Origin: Ophiostoma sp. CBS 140.51
Taxonomy: Eukaryota; Ascomycota; Sordariomycetes; Ophiostomatales; Ophiostomataceae
Assembly: GCA_029298735.1 (NCBI GenBank)
Contig: JANSLP010000431.1
Coordinates: 1-23,283, forward strand
DNA: 23,283 bases
Direction of reading: 5' to 3'
Shown: positions 9,708-17,072 of the stretch, piece by piece
Layout of the letters: every line of letters begins with the position of its first letter
Numbering within the stretch: the stretch's first letter is position 1
Program-made: the position numbers and the translations under genes
Notes under the pieces: generated by a model
Told to the model about the DNA's origin: nothing
The model's database searches: none
Seen by the model: only the letters and a program-made list of their open reading frames with translations

Positions 9708-9854
9708 TTGGTGCTGTTGTTGCTGCAACTGCTGTAGTTGTTCTAGGATCATGATACCGTTGTCGAATGCTGGCAAGTTACGCAGGCGGCTCAGCTCAAC
9801 CCCGACGCCGTGTACATGCTCGGCTAGGGCCTCGATGTTCGGATATGCATCCAT
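9282..9854 (-). CDS. PolyQ coiled-coil protein with SAP-like C-terminus, spliced
   Basis: Exons are 9854..9449 and 9394..9282, with a 54-nt intron (GTACGT donor, TACTAAT branch site, GACAG acceptor). The joined frame is 519 nt, encoding 172 aa. Residues 1-40 (MDAYPNIEALAEHV) form an amphipathic helix; residues 37-72 are Gln-rich with an uninterrupted Q11 tract; residues about 60-95 can form a coiled coil. The C-terminal exon (about 137-172) reads INQVLGQLRLPTSGRVAERTRRLLKYMG split over two helices, resembling a SAP-type helix-turn-helix (LxLPTSGxxAERxRRL). Ignoring the intron ends the protein early and loses this tail, so splicing is well supported. I recall similar MDAYPN...polyQ...LP-tail proteins of unknown function in Hypocreales-like fungi. 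Start ATG is the first in the conserved N-terminus. DNA binding is only inferred. Confidence 0.78.
9672..9704. repeat. (CTG)11 trinucleotide tract encoding Q11
   Basis: Eleven uninterrupted CTG units on the plus strand equal (CAG)11 in the sense of the polyQ gene. Imperfect CAA/CAG codons flank it on both sides. Such pure tracts are prone to length change between isolates. Confidence 0.95.
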
Positions 9855-10115
9855 CGGTGCGCCGTGTGCGTGTGCAGAGTGAGATGAAAAGCAGAGGGAG
9901 ACGGAAACAATTGCAATGAGGGCGTGGGCGGGGTGAGATAGAAAGCGTGGATAAAGCGTAGAGAGAACAAGAACTTGAACGAAGCAGGTGGGCTTATTTT
10001 GGGCTTTGAAATGTGGGGCTTTGTTATGGTGGGGCTGCAAGTTGCCGGAAGGAACGAATAAAAAGGAGTTGTCACGTGGTAGGACAACTGGCAGAATAAT
10101 ATGTCGTACAAGCCA

Positions 10116-10164
10116 TATGAGGTCTGGACTAAACCTCATATAACCTCATACGGGAAACCTCATA
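10116..10164. repeat. Cluster of AACCTCATA motifs
   Basis: AACCTCATA occurs at 10132-10140, 10142-10150 and 10156-10164. An inverted copy, TATGAGGT, is at 10116-10123. The cluster lies about 260-310 bp upstream of the polyQ gene start and just before a GACTGAG/CTCAGTC inverted repeat (10192-10198, 10227-10233). It may be a regulatory array or a small repeat relic. Confidence 0.6.
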
Positions 10165-10286
10165 CAGGAATGAGATTTGATAGATATATAAGACTGAGGC
10201 ATCCTCCCAGTAACCTAGATAGAAGACTCAGTCGCTACCGATTGTCTGAAATGAAAACCTACATGAACTTGTATTGCTGTGCCCTC

Positions 10287-10295
10287 ATTGCATAC
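10287..10295. repeat. LINE target-site duplication, left copy
   Basis: ATTGCATAC immediately precedes the first retained base of the element. It matches the copy after the TAA tail exactly. Confidence 0.85.
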
Positions 10296-10296
10296 C

Positions 10297-10719
10297 GCCC
10301 AGGCACGGCGCTTTACATCCTTAATCGCGAAATGGTGGGACGACTGCCAACCACGGCTGTCGGAGAGATACAGGAAGTGGTCTCTCCCATATAACCTCAA
10401 GGCCCCCCCGGAGCTCGCCCTACCAAGAGCCGCACTCCACACACTCCTAGCAACCAGGACCGACCACGGTAACTTCGCCTGGTACCACAGGAGATTCCAC
10501 CCCGAGGCGGCAGTACAAAATGAATGCGAATGCGGCGAGGACACTGCACCCGAACACATCGTGCACTGCAGGAAAAGTCGTCAGAGATGGAACGCGGAGG
10601 CCGGCAGGCTTAACCTCAAACCTATCCCCGACGACCCTTTACTGCGCACAGCTTTCCTGGCGGAGCTCTTCAAACGCCCACAACATTTTCTATTATTTCT
10701 CTCTACAGTGAGGCCATAG
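10297..10719 (+). pseudogene. C-terminal remnant of LINE ORF2 (reverse transcriptase polyprotein tail)
   Basis: The frame runs 140 codons from the truncation point to TAG. It begins AQARRFTSLIAKWWDD, contains ALHTLLATRTDHGNFAWYHRRF, and has a zinc-knuckle-like CECG...PEHIVHC (C-x-C-x7-H-x3-C). This arrangement, a conserved Leu/Arg helix followed by a CCHC-type finger close to the stop, is typical of the end of Tad/I-clade fungal LINE polyproteins. The catalytic reverse transcriptase and RNase H portions are lost by 5' truncation. There is no native start codon. Confidence 0.82.
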
Positions 10720-10926
10720 AGCCTCACGTCCCATTGTAGCCTCTACGGGCTACCCAGACCAACCTTATAAACACACCACAAAGCCGAATATTCAGCCAGT
10801 TGGAGGGAGGAAAGCGCGGCGAGACTTGCTCTAACCCAGGGCCCCTCGAAAGGACTCAGAATCGGCGGAGATGATTATTTATGGATAGTTACCTCTCCCC
10901 CGTCGCATGCCCTTCGGGAGGCTGGC

Positions 10927-10945
10927 GGCCGGGATTCTCCCGGCC
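10927..10945 (+). repeat. Perfect 8-bp hairpin in the LINE 3' UTR
   Basis: GGCCGGGA (10927-10934) and TCCCGGCC (10938-10945) pair perfectly around a TTC loop, about 20 nt before the (TAA)n tail. Hairpins in this position serve in several LINE groups as the RNA feature recognised by the reverse transcriptase; that role is inferred here. Confidence 0.8.
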
Positions 10946-10983
10946 TGACCGCGACGCTAAAACTAATAATAATAATAATAATA

Positions 10984-10992
10984 ATTGCATAC
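10984..10992. repeat. LINE target-site duplication, right copy
   Basis: ATTGCATAC directly follows the TAA repeats and repeats the left-flank sequence exactly. Confidence 0.85.
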
Positions 10993-11710
10993 AAATTATC
11001 ACCCCTTAGACGTGTGGACTATTGTTCAGCCGTTACACCTTATCACTGTTTTCTCTTGCCCCTTGGGAAGTACACTTTTTAATACTTTCTTGTTAGGGTA
11101 AAGCTTTAAAATAAAAAAGGCACACTAGAAAGTCTTAATTAAGAGGAGGAACTCTAGCGAGCCTCCAGTGCGGGAAGGTGGCGTATTTATAAACGTTAGT
11201 AGTATAAGCAGCAAGAACTTCAGAGACCCATACTACTTTACAAGGCTTTACAACACTTCCTAGGACTTGTTTGCGGCCTCCTCCTCTAAAGAGCATATAC
11301 ACGTTTTAGGTCTCTCGTTAATAGACGAGGCCGTATACTTAAAGCCATATACTTATAACCATGCACATACTTGCTGTGGCGCAGACAATGCACAGGCCTG
11401 CTTAGCGCCTGTGCCAGGCTGTGCAGCGCCTGTGCTTGGCCCCCAAAGTCGGCTCACGATTTGCAGTTGAGAAAATGAGGTTTTTCGGCGGGTATAACAT
11501 ATCCCCTGTCATCATGAACTTGTACAACCGCTCCCTCCTCTTATCCGCGTCAATGCGAACGCAGAACACAGCAAGCAGCATTTTCACGAATAGATAATTA
11601 AGATATTTTGCAGTCCTACTTGGCCAGTTTTTATATTTGTGAGATAATCACTTTCATCGCTATATACACGTGACATCCTATTGTATCTTGCCGACAACTG
11701 ATGCAGCCAC
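10993..11710. other. AT/TpA-rich intergenic relic, no gene
   Basis: From about 11091 to 11370 the text is rich in TA steps (hand count about 34 TpA against about 15 ApT), a pattern expected from repeat-induced point mutation. A CCTGTGC-rich patch follows at 11389-11440. Open frames are short and unrecognisable. The stretch near 11711 is the 3' flank of the secreted protein gene. Confidence 0.5.
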
Positions 11711-12541
11711 TTAAACATAGCTGCCCTCCTTGCAGGTGTTGAAGAACACGTCTGAGAACTGGATGCGGACCTCGGCAGACGCGTCGCCATTGACAAACTG
11801 AATAGCAGCAAGACTTGTATCCGGATAGGTGGTGGTCGGAGTCGACGGCGCCGTCCAGGGTGTCGTTGTTGAGAAGGTGTGCCAAACACCAACGTCTGCA
11901 GTAGCAACCGACACGGTTACGGACCCCAAGTTGTTACCATTGATGAAACCATACAAAATATCAACGCCGCCTGAAATGGCGATGACGCGGTACCGGAATG
12001 ACAAGGTGTACACCTGGCCAGGCACCACAGGAAGGTTATACTGGTTCCAGTAGGTATAGGACTTTGCCGAGGCCGCGTTATAGCTCTCAAAGCAGGTAGC
12101 CGGGTCGCCGGGGTTGGAGCCGCAGCCGGTAGAGGGGCCGTAGGTGTGCGAGCCTTCGATCTGGGCGTGAGCCACGATGCCCCACGAGGTGAGGCCGTCA
12201 GTGCCCTCGGCGAAGTTGGGGTTTAGAACAAGGTTAGGGCAGAGGGATGGCGATGGGGAGGCCGAGGCGACGGACGATGAGGAGGATACGGATGGCAGAG
12301 CAGATGCAGGGGTCGAAGACGGGGATGAGGAGGGAGAGGACGAAGGAGCCGATGAAGGAGCCGACGGCGAGATGGAGATGGAGGAGACCGGTGACGGCGA
12401 CGAAGGCGCCGCCGATGAAGAGGATGCCGGTAAAGATGATGACGAGGAGGCCGGCGGAGAAGGCTTGCAACGGCTGGCAAGAACAGGTTCGCCCGAGAAG
12501 AGAAGGGCTGCGCCCAGTGCTAGCCATGATGCTGCACGCAT
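11711..12541 (-). CDS. Secreted Ser-rich protein with CBM/galactose-binding-like domain (copy 1)
   Basis: A single exon of 276 aa. Residues 1-22 (MRAASWLALGAALLFSGEPV) form a signal peptide, followed by RCKPS. Residues about 30-100 are a Ser/Pro/Ala linker likely to be O-mannosylated. Residues 101-276 form a beta-rich domain beginning CPNLVLNPNFAEG...SWGI and including YWNQYNLPVVPGQVYTLSFR and a final VRIQFSDVFFNTC. This order (N-x-SF/NF, W, VVPG-x-YTLS-YR, V-I-D) matches CBM_4_9/CenC-like carbohydrate-binding modules common in fungal secreted proteins. Cysteines at 101, in TGCGSNPGDPATC and near the C-terminus recur in the neighbour at 13195-13875, suggesting disulfides. The start ATG is placed at the signal peptide; the longer frame upstream is leader. 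There is no catalytic domain, so it may bind wall or host glycans. Confidence 0.85.
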   Translation of the reverse strand: MRAASWLALGAALLFSGEPVLASRCKPSPPASSSSSLPASSSSAAPSSPSPVSSISISPSAPSSAPSSSPSSSPSSTPASALPSVSSSSSVASASPSPSLCPNLVLNPNFAEGTDGLTSWGIVAHAQIEGSHTYGPSTGCGSNPGDPATCFESYNAASAKSYTYWNQYNLPVVPGQVYTLSFRYRVIAISGGVDILYGFINGNNLGSVTVSVATADVGVWHTFSTTTPWTAPSTPTTTYPDTSLAAIQFVNGDASAEVRIQFSDVFFNTCKEGSYV

Positions 12542-13194
12542 TGTGAGTCTTTGTGTGGTGAAGATGGGACGTGACGAGGCTGAGAGAAAAGAAGAAGATG
12601 AAAAGAACGAACGAATGGTAAGGCAAGCAGCGAATCGAAAAGTTTGACCCAAATGCCACAGGAATAAGCTCAAAGGAAACCTGAGAAATGGTGGCTGACT
12701 TAGAGGAAAAGCAGACGAACGTCAACCGAGCGGGGAGGGCCGAGACCTTTCCACGTTGTTTTCTTTTTCGGGCGTGCCACAATGCAATTGGTCAATTTGC
12801 GTGCAGCCAAGAACGATCGATGCTCGATTTGATGTCAAATTGCCAATATTGCAGCGAGCTAGTGCCTGAGCCTTGCCATGTTGGGCGGGCGGATCGAACT
12901 GACAGAGTAGAACTTTTCGTTTTTTAGCATCATCTCCGCAATTCCGGTACAACAAAACCAATCGCCGTTTTGCGGGGGACTTTTCACTTAACAAAGAACA
13001 AATTTTATGAAAAGTATGGTAACTATTTAATGTTATCATAAAAGGCCGTGGAATCTGTGAATGTAATTCTCATACGGCTCGATGCTTTTGTGTTTCTATT
13101 CTCATATATTTCGATGATGACATGAATCCGATACACTATGAGATGGTAGCACACAAAGTATTTATATGCTTCAACGCACTTTACTTTCTATGTT
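12542..13194. other. Intergenic: promoter of copy 1 and 3' flank of copy 2
   Basis: No supported gene. The segment next to 12541 is the likely promoter and leader (minus strand) of the first secreted protein. An AT-rich imperfect inverted repeat, TTTTATGA (13003-13010) and TCATAAAA (13036-13043), lies between the genes. Confidence 0.5.
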
Positions 13195-13875
13195 CTACCG
13201 AGAACCACCATGCGTACAAGTACCGAAAGAGATGTCCGCAAAATAAACCAGCACACTTGCGTCAAAGTTGTTGTTGCTAAGGCCGATAGTGGCTACAGTC
13301 AGGTCCTGGCCTGTTGTAGGCGCCGTCCAGGTAGCCGACAGGGTCTTCCACGCGTTGGGCTCGCCCGCGAGATAAAGATGGGCGACGGCGGCACCGTTGA
13401 CGTACAAGAAAAACGCATCGGTAGCGGAGCATCGACCGACGCGGTAGCGAATGGTATACGTATACGTGGATCCAGGTACGACGGAAATGTCGTCTTGGTA
13501 CAGATAAAAGTCGGCGGCAGCGTTTGCCTCGTTGAAAACGTAATAACATGGCGATGGAGAGGAGTCGGTGGCATCGTAAGTAGGACTGCAGTACAAGCCC
13601 GCAGTTCGCTTGTAGCCAAACAGGCCGTTCGGGGCGGCGGCCATGATGCGCCAGTGATCCATAAAGTCATCGCCCTCGTCAAAGCTGGGGTTCTGGACGA
13701 GGTTATCACAGACGGCCGGAACTGTCGACGGCGAAGGAGAAGTTAATGGTGCCACGGATGACGAAGACGATAGCGAGGTGGAGGACGACGCAGGCGTCGA
13801 CGGTTTGCATGGGTTGGCAAGGACGGTTGTGCCGTACCAGGCCAGGCTGCTGAGAATTGAAGTAGTGAAGCGCAT
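13195..13875 (-). CDS. Secreted Ser-rich protein with CBM/galactose-binding-like domain (copy 2)
   Basis: A single exon of 226 aa starting MRFTTSILSSLAWYGTTVLA, a signal peptide of about 20 residues, then NPCKPSTPASSS. The Ser/Thr/Pro linker (about 25-53) is much shorter than in copy 1. The domain runs from CDNLVQNPSFDEGDD (residue 56) through HWRIMAA, LYQDDISVVPGSTYTYTIRY, NGAAVAHLYL and the final VLVYFADISFGTC. The linear order of motifs matches copy 1 gene-for-gene, with similar Cys placement plus an extra Cys in GRCSATD. It is on the same strand, about 650 bp from copy 1, consistent with an old tandem duplication. The upstream open frame to 14256 is T-rich leader without a better start. 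A secreted glycan-binding role is an inference from fold resemblance. Confidence 0.85.
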   Translation of the reverse strand: MRFTTSILSSLAWYGTTVLANPCKPSTPASSSTSLSSSSSVAPLTSPSPSTVPAVCDNLVQNPSFDEGDDFMDHWRIMAAAPNGLFGYKRTAGLYCSPTYDATDSSPSPCYYVFNEANAAADFYLYQDDISVVPGSTYTYTIRYRVGRCSATDAFFLYVNGAAVAHLYLAGEPNAWKTLSATWTAPTTGQDLTVATIGLSNNNFDASVLVYFADISFGTCTHGGSR

Positions 13876-14533
13876 TTTGGTGTATGTCTGAAAAGAAGGA
13901 GGAAGTAAACAAAGATAGAGGAAAGGAAGAAGCGGCCCAATGATATTATAAGTGTAATGCGGACGATATGAGGAGATGGAAATCGTAGGCAAAATATGAA
14001 AAGAATACTGTTGCAAAGAGGGCACACTGATGTGTAAAAATAAACAGCAGAGAAAAACAAGGGGAATCCGTCCACATGAATGCAGGACAACGGACTCTCT
14101 CGGATTTCTGTCAATTGATCGAGACAAATCTACCCTTTGATATGCCAAGGTGTTAGTGCTCAAGAATAGTCCTGTTCGGTCACAGCGGGTGCTGGGTGCA
14201 GAGCATGATTTACTATCGAACTTGGCACTCTTGGCGAAGATTGGAAAAGTGAACAATTCAGCTACCTGAGCTGAGCTGCAGTCCTCAGCAAATCAATCAA
14301 GAAGAATATCCATCGAAGCGACATGCGCACAAAGTGGACTATTTTCTCTCGGTCTGTAGAGAAAGATAAAAAATTTTAAAAAATCGAGACGGAATGTCTG
14401 CGTAAAAGAAGGGGTTCGGTATATAAGTGAACGGTCTGTCCTTCACAAAAAGTGAAATGTAAGGGAGCTGAAGCTTATGTCGAAATACGGTTAGCCTTGT
14501 CAATTTATTAGACACTTAAGCTTCTGCCACTGT
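13876..14533. other. Promoter region of copy 2 and flank of the gene fragment
   Basis: No gene is supported. A T/C-rich leader of the minus-strand gene occupies the left end. A TATATAAG box at about 14419-14426 faces the plus strand, upstream of the stranded domain fragment, but no usable ATG-led coding frame follows it. Confidence 0.45.
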
Positions 14534-14782
14534 GTGACGTCCCTGTCGGGTGTCGGCATCCTGTACCGCGAATTCAATGCTCTAAACGGAGAAATTTTAA
14601 CTGTCAGCAGCACGCTGAATGTGTGTAATGACTTGTTGTGGACTTTCGCGGCGCCGACGGACCCAAACCCGGCGGATGGCTTTCCGGACCCGACCCATGC
14701 AACGATCGTTCTAGAGATTCTTGTGTACGTGGGCTATGTTACCGTCCAGGTGTCGAATATCGATCTAGAGGTGTCCTCATAA
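14534..14782 (+). pseudogene. Stranded C-terminal fragment of the CBM-like secreted protein family (copy 3)
   Basis: An 82-codon plus-strand frame ends VTVQVSNIDLEVSS at TAA. Its text GVGILYREFN...LTVSSTLN...DLLWTF...PDPTHATIVLEIL parallels copy 1's GVDILYGFIN...VTVSVATA...VWHTFS...YPDTSLAAIQFV, covering only the second half of the domain. No signal peptide, Ser-rich linker or first half of the domain is found upstream: a TAG is in frame at 14492 and the preceding text is AT-rich. It is on the strand opposite to copies 1 and 2, so an inversion or separate duplication followed by truncation is needed. An exon joined from farther upstream cannot be fully excluded. Confidence 0.5.
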
Positions 14783-15116
14783 GATGTTTCGGCTGCTGAT
14801 GCCGATTTGCAGACGAGGAATGGATGCATATTTAGATGATAAAATCATGTGTATTTCTAGACTGCCATTGGAAAAAAATTGAAGGACAGGGTGGGAGAAG
14901 GTAACAGAAATTAACGGAGTACGATAATCAATGAATCATATGCGGCATATCTTGAGCTACTTTAGTTGTATAAAACAAAGAAACCAAAAGCGTATCTAAC
15001 GGGACAGTTGAATGTAACAATTTGGAGAATCATTAAAAAAAAGAGAGCATGTGTAAAAGACGAGAAAAAAAGCTTCCAAATAAATAAATAAATAAATAAA
15101 AAATAAATAGGAAGTA
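14783..15116. other. Intergenic 3' flanks, with an (AAAT)n microsatellite
   Basis: No gene is seen. Both flanking coding units end toward this region. An AAAT/AAATA microsatellite occupies about 15078-15109, immediately downstream of the stop of the two-exon gene, so it would be in its 3' UTR. Confidence 0.6.
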
Positions 15117-16713
15117 CTACGGGGTAGGATTGCCGCTACAGTGGCATCGCTGCACCACAGCAAAGTTGCTGATGATGGCTTGCCCGCCACACCTTCGGCA
15201 ATTCAGGACCCTCTGGTTCTGTCCATCGCCGAATTGTTGTGTGTGAGGTTGGGCAAGGTCAGACACAAGGGGCGCACAGTCCGGGTCAGATGGGATGTGA
15301 TCAGCCGCGGTAAAGGGCATGCGGTTGTCAAATGGAGCCGCGATGCGCGCCCGTGCCCGGTCGCGTTTTTCCTCCGTCTGTAGGATCCGACGCTGGAGTG
15401 TACGCCGATCCACAGGCGATCTTGCAGACTGTAGCTTCTTGTTCAGGATGTCGAGCTTCTTCACGTGGTTCTGCTCAATCTGTCGGTCATTCTGTTGCTC
15501 CTGATGGTGCTGGCGCCGGCCCTCTTCGACGTTGTGGTACATAAACCGTGGCGGGGCGGCGTTGGTTGTGTTGACCCAGCCCCGGAGCGGCCCGGGCGGA
15601 CCAGTTTTATACGTCCCGTCGCCGTCCACAATGGGATGTCCGAGGACAGGCGGAGGTATGTTGACTCCGTTTCTAAATCTGGTGTGGTCGATGGGCTCGG
15701 GGTATTTGGAGCGGGGATCACTGGACCAGGGGGCTGACGGGTCGTTGTTGTATGCCAGCCGCGCCTCCTCGGCCTGCCTTTCAAAGTCGCTCTGGCGGAT
15801 CAGTCTTGGTACCTCCGGCGGCAGCTCATGAGCGTTATACTGGATAGAAACGGATGTCAGTTCGTGTGCATATGTAGATGTGACGAGAAGGTTAAAGACA
15901 ATAAAAATATGATGAAAAAAAGAGACTGATACTACGTACAAATGGATCGCCGTTGACCACAAACGGGGACAAGTCCATGAAATCGTTAAAGTGCGTCATC
16001 ATGTTCGCCGCCCTCTGCTGCTCTTCCTGCGTCTTTTTTTGCACCTCCGCATCGAGAGCATTAAACGACGTCGGCAAGTCACCGAATGCGGGTGATAGAC
16101 TGCTGTCTGCTGTCATCATGGACGCAGCGCTGGACCAAAGCTGCATGTCATCGTGGCTAGCGCCGAAGGAACTGCCAGAAGTTGAGGCATCCTTTTTATA
16201 ATCCGTGTTTGCTGTGAAATCGAGAGTCTCGAGAGTCTTGAGAGCACCGAATGAGGGTGATAGACTGCTGTCTGCTGTCGTCACGGACGCAGCGCCGGAC
16301 CAAAGCTGCATGTCACCGTGGCCAGCGCTGAAGGAACTGCCAGAAGTTGAGGCATCCTTTCTGTAATTCATGATTGCTGTGAAATGGCTTGCTCTGAGGG
16401 TGGAACTGCTATGAAATTGAGAGTCTCGAGAGTCTTGAGAGTGGATCTCTTGGGAGCTGCTTTTGCTGGAAGCATCAATCAACTTTTGAAACAAACCATC
16501 ACAAAAGCTCGACGGGGTGACCAGCTTATTAAAATACTCAAAGCTCTCAAGGCACTCGAGGAGAAGATGGCGGGCGGCCACGATCTTGCCAGACCACCCA
16601 CCGCAGGCTGTGCATCTGGGCCAAACTCTGGACCGGGTTGGTGCCACGCCAAGTATGCGTGTTTTCTCGGCGCCTCGTCCTGCATTGTGATAGGACGCCT
16701 TGAAAACGTTCAT
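15117..16713 (-). CDS. Two-exon protein with internal 55-aa repeats and Cys clusters at both ends
   Basis: Exons are 16713..15940 and 15839..15117; the 100-nt intron has GTACGT, an ACTGACAT branch-like site and TATCCAG. The joined frame is 1497 nt, encoding 498 aa. Residues 34-53 hold CTACGG...HLLLEC (C-x2-C-x15-C), a possible metal site. Residues about 112-166 and 167-221 are near-identical repeats (DASTSGSSF, DMQLWS, TADSSLSP). A charged helix (residues about 380-430, KKLQSARSPVDRRTLQRR) follows. The tail has CRRCGG...RCHC (Cys 472, 475, 490, 492), another zinc-ribbon-like cluster. I do not recognise the family. An alternative start at 16371 (MNYRKDAS) would drop the first Cys cluster. It is divergent from the DUF3632-like gene, sharing 360 bp of promoter. 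Confidence 0.65.
16080..16385. repeat. 165-bp tandem coding duplication
   Basis: Two copies begin at 16080 and 16245 (165-nt period, 55 codons) inside exon 1 of the two-exon gene, with only scattered substitutions. The second copy is interrupted near its end. A further partial copy of the unit end (GAGAGTCTCGAGAGTCTTGA) lies at about 16418-16437. The reading frame is preserved. Confidence 0.9.
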
Positions 16714-16775
16714 TCGCTGGCAGTGGCATGGCTGAAATGAGCTGCATACGGGATGCCCTAGTTTATGCAATTGTC

Positions 16776-16789
16776 AAAAGTGCACTTTT
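16776..16789. promoter_or_regulatory. 14-bp perfect palindrome in the divergent promoter
   Basis: AAAAGTGCACTTTT lies 63 bp upstream of the minus-strand gene start and 284 bp upstream of the plus-strand gene start. A perfect palindrome in a shared promoter is a candidate site for a homodimeric regulator. No known factor is assigned. Confidence 0.4.
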
Positions 16790-17072
16790 TTAATGGACGT
16801 CGCAGGTGCCAATGGTCTCTTTTGCAAACGCATCCTGTCCGACAACTTGGATGCAAGTTGTGTTCCAAACGAGCCCCAGCAGGGACCAGACCAAAGACGC
16901 GGCTGAGGCGTGGCGCAGTACCTCGCTAAACCTCTTAGCGGTCCAAATTTGGTGCCGTGCAGTTCATTCCACGGTCACACCGGCACGCCTTTTCTCTGCC
17001 TTTCTGTTTCCTAGATCTGTTGTTTACCAATCATTATTTTCTTCCTTTCATCACTCATCGCAAACTGCTGCA

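Larger units (their letters stand above)
10296..10983 (+). mobile_element. 5'-truncated Tad-like LINE (non-LTR retrotransposon) with target-site duplication
   Basis: A 688-bp insertion is bounded by perfect 9-bp direct repeats ATTGCATAC at 10287-10295 and 10984-10992. It contains the 3' end of a LINE ORF2, a 3' UTR of about 265 bp, an 8-bp perfect hairpin and a terminal (TAA)n tail. These are hallmarks of target-primed reverse transcription with 5' truncation. The reverse transcriptase and endonuclease domains are absent, so it cannot move by itself. Coding text is uninterrupted and GC-rich, with no sign of repeat-induced point mutation, suggesting a recent or unmutated copy. Confidence 0.85.

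Noticed and set aside
9556..9882. Plus-strand Cys-rich frame with a poly-Cys run
   Set aside because: It is the antisense reading of the (CAG)n polyQ gene; the Cys run is the CTG/TGC frame of the repeat.
8766..11440. Shared CTGCTTAGCG string with CCTGTGC-rich surroundings at 8789 and 11398
   Set aside because: Only a 10-mer plus low-complexity context is shared; too little to define a dispersed repeat without a computed alignment.
12177..12647. Plus-strand acidic Asp/Glu/Ala-rich frame
   Set aside because: Antisense shadow of the Ser-rich linker of the secreted protein.
16806..17072. N-terminal extension of the DUF3632-like protein
   Set aside because: The frame is open, but the text is pyrimidine-rich leader and the ATG at 17073 has a better context and a typical N-terminus.
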